Shown here piece by piece: positions 22,511 through 29,292 of a stretch of DNA of 32,020 nt. Made by a program: the position numbers and the translations under genes. The number at the start of each line of letters is the position of its first letter. Position 1 is the stretch's first letter. The notes beneath the pieces are model-generated. The model saw only the letters and a list, made by a program, of their open reading frames with translations. It had not been told where the DNA came from and did not search any database. This DNA comes from Acidobacteriota bacterium. Its GTDB lineage: Bacteria > Acidobacteriota > Vicinamibacteria > Vicinamibacterales > JACQTH01. The DNA is taken from assembly GCA_016178075.1 (NCBI GenBank), contig JACOUA010000282.1, positions 1 through 32,020 of the forward strand. Reading direction: 5' to 3'.

Positions 22511-23236
22511 CTACTTGCCGAGGCGCGGCTGGAAGCGGAACGAGTTGAAAAATGATCCGAAGTACCACTCGTACATCGTGCCGAACTTGCTGTTCGCGCT
22601 GAGTTCGTATACGAAGCCGTCCTTGAGGCACTTCACGATCCATTGCCCCTCGCTCTGCGCGTACCAGGCCTCGGCGCCGTCGAGCGTGATCCAGCGGACC
22701 GTGACGCCGGTGATCGGCTTGGTGGGGTCGACCTCGGGAACAGGCGAGCCGGGCGGGCCGCCCACCGCGATACTGGGAGTCGGCTTCCCCTGCTCAGTTC
22801 CGGGCGCCGGACTCTTCGCACCGAGAAGCGCCGCCGCCCCCGGCTGTCCGGCCTCGGCGGCGACCGTGCCTGCGGCACCGGTCGCCGCGCCGGGTTGGCC
22901 GGCTGTCGCGGGTTTCGGCAGGCCCGTTTCGTTCGTGAGGCCCGCGGGTGTGCCGCTCAACGTCTTGAGGAGCACGACCAGCAGATCGTCGAGGCTCTGA
23001 CCCTCAGGGTTCTCGGCGACGCGGATCTGCATCCAGATGGCGTCGGACCCCGGCATCACGAAGCGCACGCCGTCGGAGAGCGTCTTGGCATCGATTGTCC
23101 ACCACGCGGGATAGTCGACCGAATAGCCAAAGAGCGTGTTGTTGTATTTCGCAGCGTCGGCGGCGGAACCGTGCGCGAGGGTGAAGATCAGCGCGAGCGG
23201 CACGAGAAGCCGCGGGCGCCAAGCAGAAGCTCGCAT
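22511..23236 (-). CDS. Secreted protein with PsbP-like N-terminal motif and Ala/Gly/Pro linker
   Basis: The 241-residue protein has a signal peptide (RLLVPLALIFTLAHGSAADA). A first domain opens KYNNTLFGYSVDYPAWWTID, resembling the 'GYS-x-YP-x-W' opening of PsbP/MOG1-like domains. A low-complexity linker of about 60 residues rich in Ala, Gly and Pro (about 110-165) follows, then a second segment (GVTVRWITLDGAEAWYAQSEGQWIVKCLKDGFVYELSANS) that looks like the rest of the same fold. The linker thus seems to be a large loop inserted into one domain. The function is unknown; a periplasmic or surface location is inferred from the signal. A 66-base gap with a heptamer array separates its start from the divergent gene at 23303. 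Confidence 0.75.
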   Translation of the reverse strand: MRASAWRPRLLVPLALIFTLAHGSAADAAKYNNTLFGYSVDYPAWWTIDAKTLSDGVRFVMPGSDAIWMQIRVAENPEGQSLDDLLVVLLKTLSGTPAGLTNETGLPKPATAGQPGAATGAAGTVAAEAGQPGAAALLGAKSPAPGTEQGKPTPSIAVGGPPGSPVPEVDPTKPITGVTVRWITLDGAEAWYAQSEGQWIVKCLKDGFVYELSANSKFGTMYEWYFGSFFNSFRFQPRLGK

Positions 23237-23255
23237 CAGGTCTCAAGGCTAACAT

Positions 23256-23295
23256 GAAGAATTGACGGTTGACGATTGGCGATTGACGATTGAGG
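23256..23295 (+). repeat. Heptamer tandem array (ATTGACG type)
   Basis: Five consecutive 7-bp units run from 23261: ATTGACG, GTTGACG, ATTGGCG, ATTGACG, ATTGAGG, preceded by GAAGA. The last unit supplies part of the Shine-Dalgarno sequence (GAGGAGG) of the gene starting at 23303. Read one base earlier, the units fit RRYTGAN, the consensus also seen at 28915-29024 and 29293-29394. The GAAGAATTGA start recurs in both arms of the inverted repeat at 24009-24063. Confidence 0.75.
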
Positions 23296-23302
23296 AGGAC
23301 AT

Positions 23303-24018
23303 ATGTGGCGAGTGTTGAGCGTTGCGTCGCTGATGATCGCAACAGCGTGCTCAGGTCCGTCTCCGAGCGAGGCTCCACCGGCCGCCGCAGCTCAGCCGGC
23401 GGCGCAGGCATCACCAGCGCCGGCAGCCGCGCCTGCACCAGCCGCGGCACCTGCACCAACCACGGCTGCCGCGCCGCCCGCGACGCCTGAGCCAGCGGCG
23501 CCGCCCGCGGCGACGGCCAAACCCGCGCCGACCGCGCCCCCGCGACCGACGTTTCGTGAGGTCACGATCCCGGCCGGCACTCAGATCGCGGTGATGCTCA
23601 GGACGGCGGTCGCGTCGGATCAGAGCAAGGTCGAAGATCCCGTCGAAGGACAGGTCGCGAAGCCGGTCGTGGCGGACGGCGTCGCGTGAAAGGCCGCGCG
23701 CGGCTCGCGATCCGGTTCGACCGGCTCACGGCCGGTGGCGAACGGTACGACATCACGACGTTACCAATTGCCCGCGAGGCTGAAGCCACGAAGGGAGAAG
23801 ACGCCAAGAAGATCGGCATCGGCGCCGGCGCGGGTGCCGCCGTGGGGGCCATCATCGGCGGCAAGAAGGGTGCGCTCGTCGGCGGGGCCGTTGGGGCTGG
23901 CGCCGGCACCGGCGTGGTGGCGGCCACGCGCGGCGAGGAAGTGCGCTTGGCCCGGGGCGCGCGCGTCACCATCCGACTGCGCGAGCCGCTTACCCTCAGG
24001 GTCAACGTGAAGAATTGA
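23303..24018 (+). pseudogene. Frame-broken glycine-zipper lipoprotein gene
   Basis: The first frame (23303-23689) has an export signal with a lipobox-like IATAC, a long Ala/Pro-rich stretch, and a domain beginning REVTIPAGTQIAVMLRTAVASDQSKVEDPVEGQV; it stops soon after. The second frame (GTG at 23686 to 24018) continues the same kind of protein: KGRARLAIRFDRLTAGGERYDITT, then a glycine zipper (GAGAGAAVGAIIGGKKGALVGGAVGAGAGTG) and a C-terminal strand domain. Related proteins, as I recall them, have both parts in one chain with about 25-30 residues between, so a deletion and frameshift near 23685 is likely. The GTGA overlap leaves open that two coupled proteins are made. Intact members are thought to sit in the outer membrane. 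Confidence 0.6.
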
Positions 24019-24063
24019 GGATCGGCGATTGGCGATTGCGAGATTGCCAATCGTCAATTCTTC
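24009..24063. repeat. Inverted repeat with heptamer units spanning two convergent stop codons
   Basis: GAAGAATTGA (24009-24018) and TCAATTCTTC (24054-24063) are perfect inverted arms; between them are heptamer-like units (ATCGGCG, ATTGGCG) and GCCAATCG. Each arm encodes the last two residues and stop (Lys-Asn-stop) of the gene it ends: the zipper gene on plus and the cupin on minus. It can act as a bidirectional terminator. Its arm also matches the beginning of the array at 23256. Confidence 0.7.
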
Positions 24064-24407
24064 TGCCTCAGGTATCCATCCTCCTTCCGTATCCAGTCCT
24101 CCCGGCGCGGTGCGAAGAAATCGAACACGATGGTATCTTCGATCGCTTCCGCCGCGTGCGGGACGTTCGGCGGGATCGTCAGAATCTCGCCCGCCCCGAC
24201 GATGACTTCCCGATCGTCGAACCGGAATCGCAGCTTGCCCTGTACGACGTGTGAGAACTGTTCGGCGGGATGCGAGTGCCGGATGACGAGGGCGTGGCGG
24301 GCGAGATGGAAGCGGGCGACCGTGCCCATCCGGCCGTGGGTGACCTGCCGGGTGATCTTGTCGGTCATCGGTTCGGATTCGATGACGTCCCAGGCGCGCG
24401 GGTCCAT
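24054..24407 (-). CDS. Single-domain cupin protein
   Basis: The 117-residue protein is one cupin barrel. Metal ligands are visible in motif 1, RHSHPAEQFSHVVQGKL (His44, His46, and Glu49 or Gln50), and motif 2, GEILTIPPNVPHAAEA (His84). Such small cupins bind a divalent metal and serve as dioxygenases, isomerases or sensors; the substrate cannot be deduced. AAGGAG lies 6 bases before the ATG, so the start is firm. The gene is monocistronic and convergent with the broken zipper gene. Its last codons come from the inverted repeat at 24009-24063. Confidence 0.85.
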   Translation of the reverse strand: MDPRAWDVIESEPMTDKITRQVTHGRMGTVARFHLARHALVIRHSHPAEQFSHVVQGKLRFRFDDREVIVGAGEILTIPPNVPHAAEAIEDTIVFDFFAPRREDWIRKEDGYLRQKN

Positions 24408-24572
24408 GATGTCTCCTTATTCAGTTTGCGGTGGGGCGGCCGCTCCGCCCAACCCAAGAGCAACGAGTGGGCTTCGCGGCGGCTCATTGTTGAATCCGGG
24501 GACCCCTGGATCCCCGTTGGCCCCACCGCCTTCCACGGCTCGCTCTCGCTCGCCGCGCTGAGTCGTGGCGAC

Positions 24573-24600
24573 CGGCCACGATTGCGCTGGCCGTTTTCTT
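24573..24600 (+). terminator. Terminator-like hairpin with T tract
   Basis: CGGCCA (24573-24578) pairs with TGGCCG (24588-24593) across a 9-base loop, followed by TTTTCTT. The stem is short but the T tract is good. It could end transcription from the plus strand ahead of the flavin-monooxygenase operon. Confidence 0.45.
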
Positions 24601-24725
24601 GCTGACCATCTGAGCGTGACTGCTGGGAAGCCGATTGCACGGTTTTGCGCGTGCGACCCGCTTCTGTTGATGTTTCACGAGTTAGCGGTCGCCGTCATCT
24701 CCGTCATGCGGTTGTCGAGCATAGC

Positions 24726-24743
24726 GCGCCCCACGTGGGGCGC
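24726..24743. promoter_or_regulatory. Perfect 18-bp palindrome upstream of the carrier-protein operon
   Basis: GCGCCCCACGTGGGGCGC is a perfect palindrome with a CACGTG centre, 65 bases before the start of the first gene of the operon at 24809. Symmetric sites of this length are typical of dimeric repressors. No regulator gene is adjacent. Confidence 0.45.
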
Positions 24744-24808
24744 AGCAGCCCAACTCGATCGAGGGGTTGCCCCAACGATTTGTGTTGCGTGCGAAATGTG
24801 AGGCTGGA

Positions 24809-25816
24809 ATGAGCATCGATCGGTCGCGGCTCCGGATCTTCTCGACCTGTCCCCAGTCCAAGGACGTCCCCCGCGAAGACTACTTCGCCCGCGTGGTCGA
24901 CGTGGCCCGGTGGAGCGAGCGCTATGGCTGTACCGGGATCCTGGTCTACACGGACAACGGCCTGGTCGATCCGTGGCTCGTCTCGCAAATCATCGTTCAG
25001 CATACCCGAACGCTGGCGCCGCTGGTTGCCGTTCAGCCGATCTACATGCATCCGTACTCGGTCGCGAAGATGCTGGCGACGATCGGGCACCTCTACGATC
25101 GCCCGCTCTATCTGAACATGGTGGCTGGTGGCTTCAAGAACGATCTGGAAGCGCTGAACGACCTGACGCCGCACGACCGTCGGTACGACCGGGTCGTCGA
25201 GTACACGACCATCATCAAGCTGCTGCTCGCGGGCGGCACCGTGTCGTTCCCCGGCGAGTTCTACCGCGTCGACCGCCTGAAGATGACGCCGCCGCTCGCC
25301 CAGCGGCTGTTTCCCGGCATCCTGATCTCGGGCTCGTCCGAGGCCGGGATGAACGCCGCACGACAGATTGAGGCGACGGCCATCCAGTATCCGAAGCCGG
25401 CCGGCGAGTACGCGAGCGGCACGGCCCTGAACGCCGGCGTCCGCGTGGGCATCATCGCGCGCGATCGCTCGGAAGAGGCGTGGGCCATCGCGGAAGCGCG
25501 GTTCCCGGTCGATCGCAAGGGCCAGATCACGCACGAGCTGGCGATGAAGACCTCGGATTCTGTCTGGCACAAGCAGCTGTCCGACCTCGGCCGCGAGGTG
25601 AAACACCAGCGGACGCCGTACTGGCTCGTGCCGTTCGAGAACTACAAGACGTTCTGTCCGTACCTGGTCGGCAGCTACGATCAAGTCGCCGCCGAGATCG
25701 CGCGCTATATCGGCGCGGGCTACGAGACCTTCATCCTGGACATCCCACCTGCCGAGGACGAGCTGTTTCACACCGGTGAGACGTTCGCCCGGGCGATGGA
25801 GGGCGTGCTCGTATGA
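24809..25816 (+). CDS. Luciferase-like (LLM-class) flavin-dependent monooxygenase
   Basis: The 335-residue protein has the TIM-barrel pattern of the bacterial luciferase/SsuD group: LRIFSTCPQSKDVPREDYFARVVDVARWSERYGCTGILVYTDNG, then APLVAVQPIYMHPYSVAKMLATIGHLYDRPLYLNMVAGGFKNDL. LFPGILISGSSEAGMNAARQI and GSYDQVAAEIARYIGAGYETFILDIPP are the family's phosphate-binding and closing regions. These enzymes use reduced FMN and O2 to hydroxylate or cleave a substrate. GAGG precedes the ATG at 24809 by 7 bases. It overlaps the adenylation gene by ATGA, so the substrate may be an amino acid held on the carrier protein encoded downstream, as for other LLM enzymes in peptide pathways; that link is inferred. 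Confidence 0.9.
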   Translation: MSIDRSRLRIFSTCPQSKDVPREDYFARVVDVARWSERYGCTGILVYTDNGLVDPWLVSQIIVQHTRTLAPLVAVQPIYMHPYSVAKMLATIGHLYDRPLYLNMVAGGFKNDLEALNDLTPHDRRYDRVVEYTTIIKLLLAGGTVSFPGEFYRVDRLKMTPPLAQRLFPGILISGSSEAGMNAARQIEATAIQYPKPAGEYASGTALNAGVRVGIIARDRSEEAWAIAEARFPVDRKGQITHELAMKTSDSVWHKQLSDLGREVKHQRTPYWLVPFENYKTFCPYLVGSYDQVAAEIARYIGAGYETFILDIPPAEDELFHTGETFARAMEGVLV

Positions 25817-27414
25817 GCCGACTGCTGCAGGAGCCGATCGCGCGGCACGCCTGCCTCGCCCCGCTCGCGACGGCAATCGTCGACGGCGGCCGGCGGGTGA
25901 CGTATCGGGAGCTCGAGGAGGCGTCGAACCGTCTGGCGCGCACGCTGCAGGACTCCGGCTGCTCGCGGGGCGACCGGATCTGCTTCGCCATTCCGAAGTC
26001 CGCCGACGCGATCATCACGATCCTCGCGATCCTGAAGGCCGATTGCGCCTACACGCCGCTGGACACGTCGAGCCCGGCGAGCCGCGTCGCGCACATCGTG
26101 CGCTCGTCGGACCCGCGTCTTGTGATCGGGACGCCGGCCACGCTGGCGTTCGTGGAACAGGTCCTGACGGAAGCCGGATCGCCCGACGTCCGGATCGGGC
26201 TCGTTGGCGATCGTCGCGCGAGCGCGGCCGGCTCGATCGCCTTCGCCGGTGTCGACCTGCGCGAGCGGCCCGCCGAGCCGATCGTCAGCCTCAATGCGCC
26301 GTCCGATCCGGCCTACATCTTCTTCACGTCCGGCTCCACCGGGACGCCGAAAGGAGTCGTGATCTCGCACAGCAACGTGTGGCACTTCGTGCGCTGGGCG
26401 AACCGGTACTTCGACCTCGGCCCGAACGATCGCGTGTCGGGGTACACACCGCTTCACTTCGATCTGTCGGTGTACGACGTCTTCGGCACGCTGACCGCCG
26501 GCGCGGAGTTCCATCTGGTGCCGCCGGAGGCCGGACTCGCGCCGGCGAAGCTGGCCGAATTCATCCGAGCCGCTCGCCTGACGCAGTGGTTCTCGGTGCC
26601 CTCGCTCCTCACCTACCTCGCCAAGGCGGACGCGATCAGGCCAAACGACTTCCCGTCCCTCAAACGCTTGCTGTGGTGCGGCGAGGTGCTCCCAACACCG
26701 GTCCTGAGGCACTGGATGACGCGGCTGCCGCACGTCACCTTCACGAACCTGTACGGCCCGACGGAAGCGACGATTGCCAGCAGCTACTACACCGTTCTGG
26801 CGTGTCCGGCCGACGAGCAGTCCCCGATTCCGATCGGCGTTTCATGCGAGGGCGAAGAGCTCCTTGTGCTGGACGAGCATCGCCGGCCGGTGCCCCCCGG
26901 AACGATTGGCGATCTCTACATCGCCGGGGTCGGGCTCAGCACGGGCTACTGGCGCGACCCTGAGAAGACGAAGGCAGCCTTCGTCGATCGCCCCGGCGGC
27001 GACGATCGCATCTACAAAACGGGCGACCTCGCCCGCGTGGGTGACGACGGGCTCGCGTATTTCCTGGGGCGAAACGACTCGCAGATCAAGAGCCGTGGCT
27101 ACCGGATCGAGCTCGGCGAGATCGAAACGGCGCTCAACGCACTCACCGCGCTCAAGGAATCGGCGGTCGTGGCGGTGCAATCGGACGGATTCGAAGGGGC
27201 GACGATCTGTTGCGCCTATGTGCCGGCGGGCGCGACCGACGTCACGCCGATCTACCTGCGGCAGGCGCTCGGCAAGACGCTGCCCTCGTACATGATGCCG
27301 ACCAAGTGGCTGGCGTACGACCTGTTACCAAAGAATGCCAATGGCAAAGTCGACCGACCCTTGCTGCGAGAGCACTTCCGGCAGCGTGACGCTCGCGCCG
27401 ATCGAACGGCCTGA
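25813..27414 (+). CDS. Stand-alone NRPS-type adenylation domain
   Basis: The 533-residue protein is one complete adenylation domain with no condensation or thiolation part. Core motifs: FTSGSTGTPKGV at 171-182, NLYGPTEATI at 312-321, YKTGD at 401-405, GRNDSQIKSRGYRIELGEIE at 419-438, and the catalytic Lys512 in NANGKVDR. By alignment to GrsA the specificity residues are Asp217, Leu218, Tyr221, Phe260, Leu287, Cys289, Leu313, Ile321 and Ala322. The code DLYFLCLIA most resembles the Cys code DLYNLSLI, but two positions differ. It should activate an amino acid as the adenylate and load the free carrier protein encoded at 27894. Asp217 indicates an alpha-amino group on the substrate. Confidence 0.93.
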   Translation: MSRLLQEPIARHACLAPLATAIVDGGRRVTYRELEEASNRLARTLQDSGCSRGDRICFAIPKSADAIITILAILKADCAYTPLDTSSPASRVAHIVRSSDPRLVIGTPATLAFVEQVLTEAGSPDVRIGLVGDRRASAAGSIAFAGVDLRERPAEPIVSLNAPSDPAYIFFTSGSTGTPKGVVISHSNVWHFVRWANRYFDLGPNDRVSGYTPLHFDLSVYDVFGTLTAGAEFHLVPPEAGLAPAKLAEFIRAARLTQWFSVPSLLTYLAKADAIRPNDFPSLKRLLWCGEVLPTPVLRHWMTRLPHVTFTNLYGPTEATIASSYYTVLACPADEQSPIPIGVSCEGEELLVLDEHRRPVPPGTIGDLYIAGVGLSTGYWRDPEKTKAAFVDRPGGDDRIYKTGDLARVGDDGLAYFLGRNDSQIKSRGYRIELGEIETALNALTALKESAVVAVQSDGFEGATICCAYVPAGATDVTPIYLRQALGKTLPSYMMPTKWLAYDLLPKNANGKVDRPLLREHFRQRDARADRTA

Positions 27415-27943
27415 GATCACGCTCGTCGCCGGGTGGCTGGCCGATCCGGAGAATGCCCGGTGGCTGGACTTCGGCGCCGGCCATCAGGTGCTCACAGCGA
27501 CCTCGCTCGCGGTGATGCTGCAGCGCGACATCCACGTCCTCAGGGCCGTGCGTGTCGCCGATGCGGAGCCGCCGGTCGGCCTCGTGGCGCTGAGCAACGT
27601 GGACCGGCGGTTCCGGACCGCGCAACTCTGGTACGTGCTCGGCGACAAGCGATACGCCGGCCGCGGCTACACGACGGTCGCGGTCGCGCGGCTGCTCGAC
27701 GTCGGGTTCGACGATATCGTGCTGGACGCGATCAACGCCTGGGCGGTCGAACCGAATCGGGCGTCGATTCGGGTGCTCGAGCGAAACCACTTCCGCCTCG
27801 TCGGCCGGCAGCGCCAGTGTCATTACATCGACGGCCGGCCGTTCGACCGTCTGCTCTTCGACCTGTTGGCGTCGGAGTTCAAGGAGAACCGGGATGCGCG
27901 ATCGGCAGAGTCTTCAGAGCTCACTGTTGAAGTTGTTCGCTGA
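27335..27943 (+). CDS. GNAT-family N-acetyltransferase (RimJ/RimL-like)
   Basis: The protein reads VTLAPIERPEITLVAGWLADPENARWLDFG at the start, as in RimJ/RimL-type acetyltransferases. The fold continues with PPVGLVALSNVDRRFRTAQLWYVLGDKRYAGRGYTTVAVARLLDVGF, which includes the acetyl-CoA loop (KRYAGRGY), and ends NRASIRVLERNHFRLVGRQRQ. It transfers an acyl group from CoA to an amine. The start is uncertain: ATGs at 27335 and 27341 would overlap the adenylation gene by 74-80 bases, while a GTG at 27386 would begin right at the domain. Its 3' end overlaps the carrier gene by 50 bases. The neighbours suggest acylation of the carrier-bound product. Confidence 0.85.
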   Translation: MPMAKSTDPCCESTSGSVTLAPIERPEITLVAGWLADPENARWLDFGAGHQVLTATSLAVMLQRDIHVLRAVRVADAEPPVGLVALSNVDRRFRTAQLWYVLGDKRYAGRGYTTVAVARLLDVGFDDIVLDAINAWAVEPNRASIRVLERNHFRLVGRQRQCHYIDGRPFDRLLFDLLASEFKENRDARSAESSELTVEVVR

Positions 27944-28151
27944 GAAGCTGCACGTGGAGGTGCCGTCACCCAACGTGGATCTCGTCGAGATCGGCGTGCT
28001 CGATTCCCTCGGCTTCGTCACCCTCCTGATGCACCTCGAAGAGGACTTCGGCGTGGCCGTGCCGATCGAGGACCTCGACGTCGAGAGGTTCCGCTCGGTC
28101 GCCCGCATCACCGGCTATCTCAGCGAGCGCCTGTTGACGCCGGCGGCGTAG
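27894..28151 (+). CDS. Free-standing acyl/peptidyl carrier protein
   Basis: The 85-residue protein is a four-helix carrier: LLKLFAEKLHVEVPSPNVDLVEIGVLDSLGFVTLLMHLEEDFGVAVPIEDLDVERFRSVARI. Ser38 in V-L-D-S-L is the site for the phosphopantetheine arm. Downstream acidic helix II (LEEDFG) is typical for recognition by partner enzymes. The adenylation domain at 25813 should load it. AAGGAG lies 7 bases before the ATG, inside the preceding GNAT gene, so the start is firm. No phosphopantetheinyl transferase or thioesterase gene lies in the window; these must be supplied from elsewhere. Confidence 0.93.
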   Translation: MRDRQSLQSSLLKLFAEKLHVEVPSPNVDLVEIGVLDSLGFVTLLMHLEEDFGVAVPIEDLDVERFRSVARITGYLSERLLTPAA

Positions 28152-28167
28152 GACCGAGGACCGGACC

Positions 28168-28884
28168 ATGACGTTGATTCACCGCACGCTGAAGACCCTG
28201 CGCGAGCGGGGCCTCCGCGAGACCCGTCGGCGGATCGCCGGCCGGTTCTCGTCGCGGCATGTGTCGTACGGCTTGACGTGCGACCTGGGCCGCATGCCGC
28301 GCGGACCCGCGTGCCGGCTCGGCCTTCGGCTCCGACCGCTCGCCGACCGGGACGTGCCGCTGCTCTTTGACCACTGGGCCCACACGCACGAGCCGGTGCT
28401 GGTGGACGAGCGCCTGGAACTGATTGCCTCGGGTGCGGGGCGTTCCCTCGTCGCCGTCGATCCCGAGGACCGTCCGTGCTTCATGATCTGGATGGCGACC
28501 TCGGGTGAGAACGAGCGGCTCCGCGCGGTGTTCGGCAGCGGCTATCCGGTGCTCCAGCCGGGTGAGGCGGTGCTCGACGGCATGTTCGTGCCCAAAGGCT
28601 TCGAGGGCATGAACGTCGTTCCCGCGGCGATCCGGGAGGTGGCGGCGCTCGCCAAGGGGGCCGGCCTCCATCGCCTGATCATCTTCTCCTACCACTCGCG
28701 CCCGGCCGCGCTGTTCGCGCTTCGTCAGGCGGGGTTCCTGCCGTATTGCGTGAAGGTCGATTCGCGGCGTTTCTTCTTCCACAGGGTTATCTTCCGGCCG
28801 TTCTCGACGGAGGACTTCGGCGGGAAATCAGGTCAGCTGGCAAAGTTCGCGCTGTTTGCCGGAACCGTCGGACAGGCAGGGTAG
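28168..28884 (+). CDS. Second GNAT-like acyltransferase of the carrier operon
   Basis: The 238-residue protein has a basic N-terminal segment of about 35 residues (TLKTLRERGLRETRRRIAGRFSSRH), followed by a GNAT-like core: LGLRLRPLADRDVPLLFDHW, LVAVDPEDRPCFMIWMA, AVLDGMFVPKGFEGMNVVPAAIREVAALAKGAGLHRLIIFSYHSRPAALFALRQAGFLPY. GFEGMN stands where the acetyl-CoA loop falls and ALRQAGFLPY is the usual closing motif. GAGG lies 8 bases before the ATG. It may act on the carrier-bound amino acid or release it by condensation with an amine; this is inference. It ends the operon, and a hairpin begins on its stop codon. Confidence 0.75.
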   Translation: MTLIHRTLKTLRERGLRETRRRIAGRFSSRHVSYGLTCDLGRMPRGPACRLGLRLRPLADRDVPLLFDHWAHTHEPVLVDERLELIASGAGRSLVAVDPEDRPCFMIWMATSGENERLRAVFGSGYPVLQPGEAVLDGMFVPKGFEGMNVVPAAIREVAALAKGAGLHRLIIFSYHSRPAALFALRQAGFLPYCVKVDSRRFFFHRVIFRPFSTEDFGGKSGQLAKFALFAGTVGQAG

Positions 28885-28918
28885 CTCTCGGGCCCGCCTG
28901 ATAGCCGGCCTGAGAGCT
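28883..28918 (+). terminator. Hairpin at the end of the carrier-protein operon
   Basis: AGCTCTC-G-GGCC (28883-28894) pairs with GGCC-T-GAGAGCT (28907-28918), an 11-bp stem with one mismatch, and the stem starts within the stop codon. No T tract follows. Its 3' arm runs into heptamers (AGCTGAC twice, 28915-28928) of the class described at 28933-29033. Confidence 0.55.
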
Positions 28919-28932
28919 GACAGCTGACGACT

Positions 28933-29033
28933 AGCGTACCTAAGGCAGTTTTCAGTTCTCAGTAGTCAGTTTTCAGTTCGGATCTCGCCCGCAAATAACT
29001 GAAAACTGATGACTGACAACTGAGAACTACGCT
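28933..29033. repeat. Long hairpin made of inverted heptamer arrays (CAGTTTT type)
   Basis: The left arm is five 7-bp units from 28946: CAGTTTT, CAGTTCT, CAGTAGT, CAGTTTT, CAGTTCG. The right arm is the reverse: AACTGAA, AACTGAT, GACTGAC, AACTGAG, AACT (28997-29028). AGCGTA (28933-28938) and TACGCT (29028-29033) close the base. The loop is 16 bases. It lies just behind infA (minus strand, ends 29059) and after the carrier operon, so it can stop transcription from both sides. Confidence 0.8.
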
Positions 29034-29058
29034 ACAGCGAAGTGAAAAACGCTGTAAA

Positions 29059-29277
29059 CTAGCGCGCGCGGAAGGTGATGATGCCCCGAACGGGATCGTA
29101 GGGGGAAACCCCCACCGTCACGCGATCGCCGGGCACCACCTTGATGCGGAAACGGCGCATCCGGCCGCTGAGCTGCGCGAGCACATCGTGGCCGGCATCG
29201 GTCTGCACGCGGTAAATGCCGCCGCTGTGGACGGCCACTACGGTGCCTTGCACATCAATCAAATCGTCCTTGCTCAA
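29059..29277 (-). CDS. infA: Translation initiation factor IF-1
   Basis: The 72-residue protein is the OB-fold IF-1: LSKDDLIDVQGTVVAVHSGGIYRVQTDAGHDVLAQLSGRMRRFRIKVVPGDRVTVGVSPYDPVRGIITFRAR (quoted in parts by position: the SGRMRRFRI core at about 41-49 and SPYDPVRGIITFR near the end). It binds the A site of the 30S subunit during initiation. The start is a TTG at 29277, supported by GGGAGG 4 bases upstream and by the family's usual length of 72. It is not in the usual ribosomal-protein operon here: the neighbours are a biosynthetic operon and a coat-protein gene. Hairpins of heptamer repeats stand on both sides. Confidence 0.93.
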   Translation of the reverse strand: MSKDDLIDVQGTVVAVHSGGIYRVQTDAGHDVLAQLSGRMRRFRIKVVPGDRVTVGVSPYDPVRGIITFRAR

Positions 29278-29292
29278 AACGCCTCCCAAACA

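Larger units (their letters stand above)
24408..24808. other. 401-base intergenic region with hairpins; possible small RNA
   Basis: No convincing gene is seen. Secondary-structure elements on the plus strand are GGGCGG/CCGCCC (24434-24450), GGGGA/TCCCC near 24498-24515, CGTGGC/GCCACG (24564-24580) and a terminator-like CGGCCA/TGGCCG (24573-24593) followed by TTTTCTT. With no plus-strand gene upstream for that terminator to serve, a structured RNA of roughly 24430-24600 is possible. The perfect palindrome at 24726-24743 lies in the downstream part. Confidence 0.35.

Noticed and set aside
24809-28884. Full non-ribosomal peptide synthetase cluster
   Set aside because: No condensation, thioesterase or multi-domain module is present; only a lone adenylation domain and one free carrier are seen.
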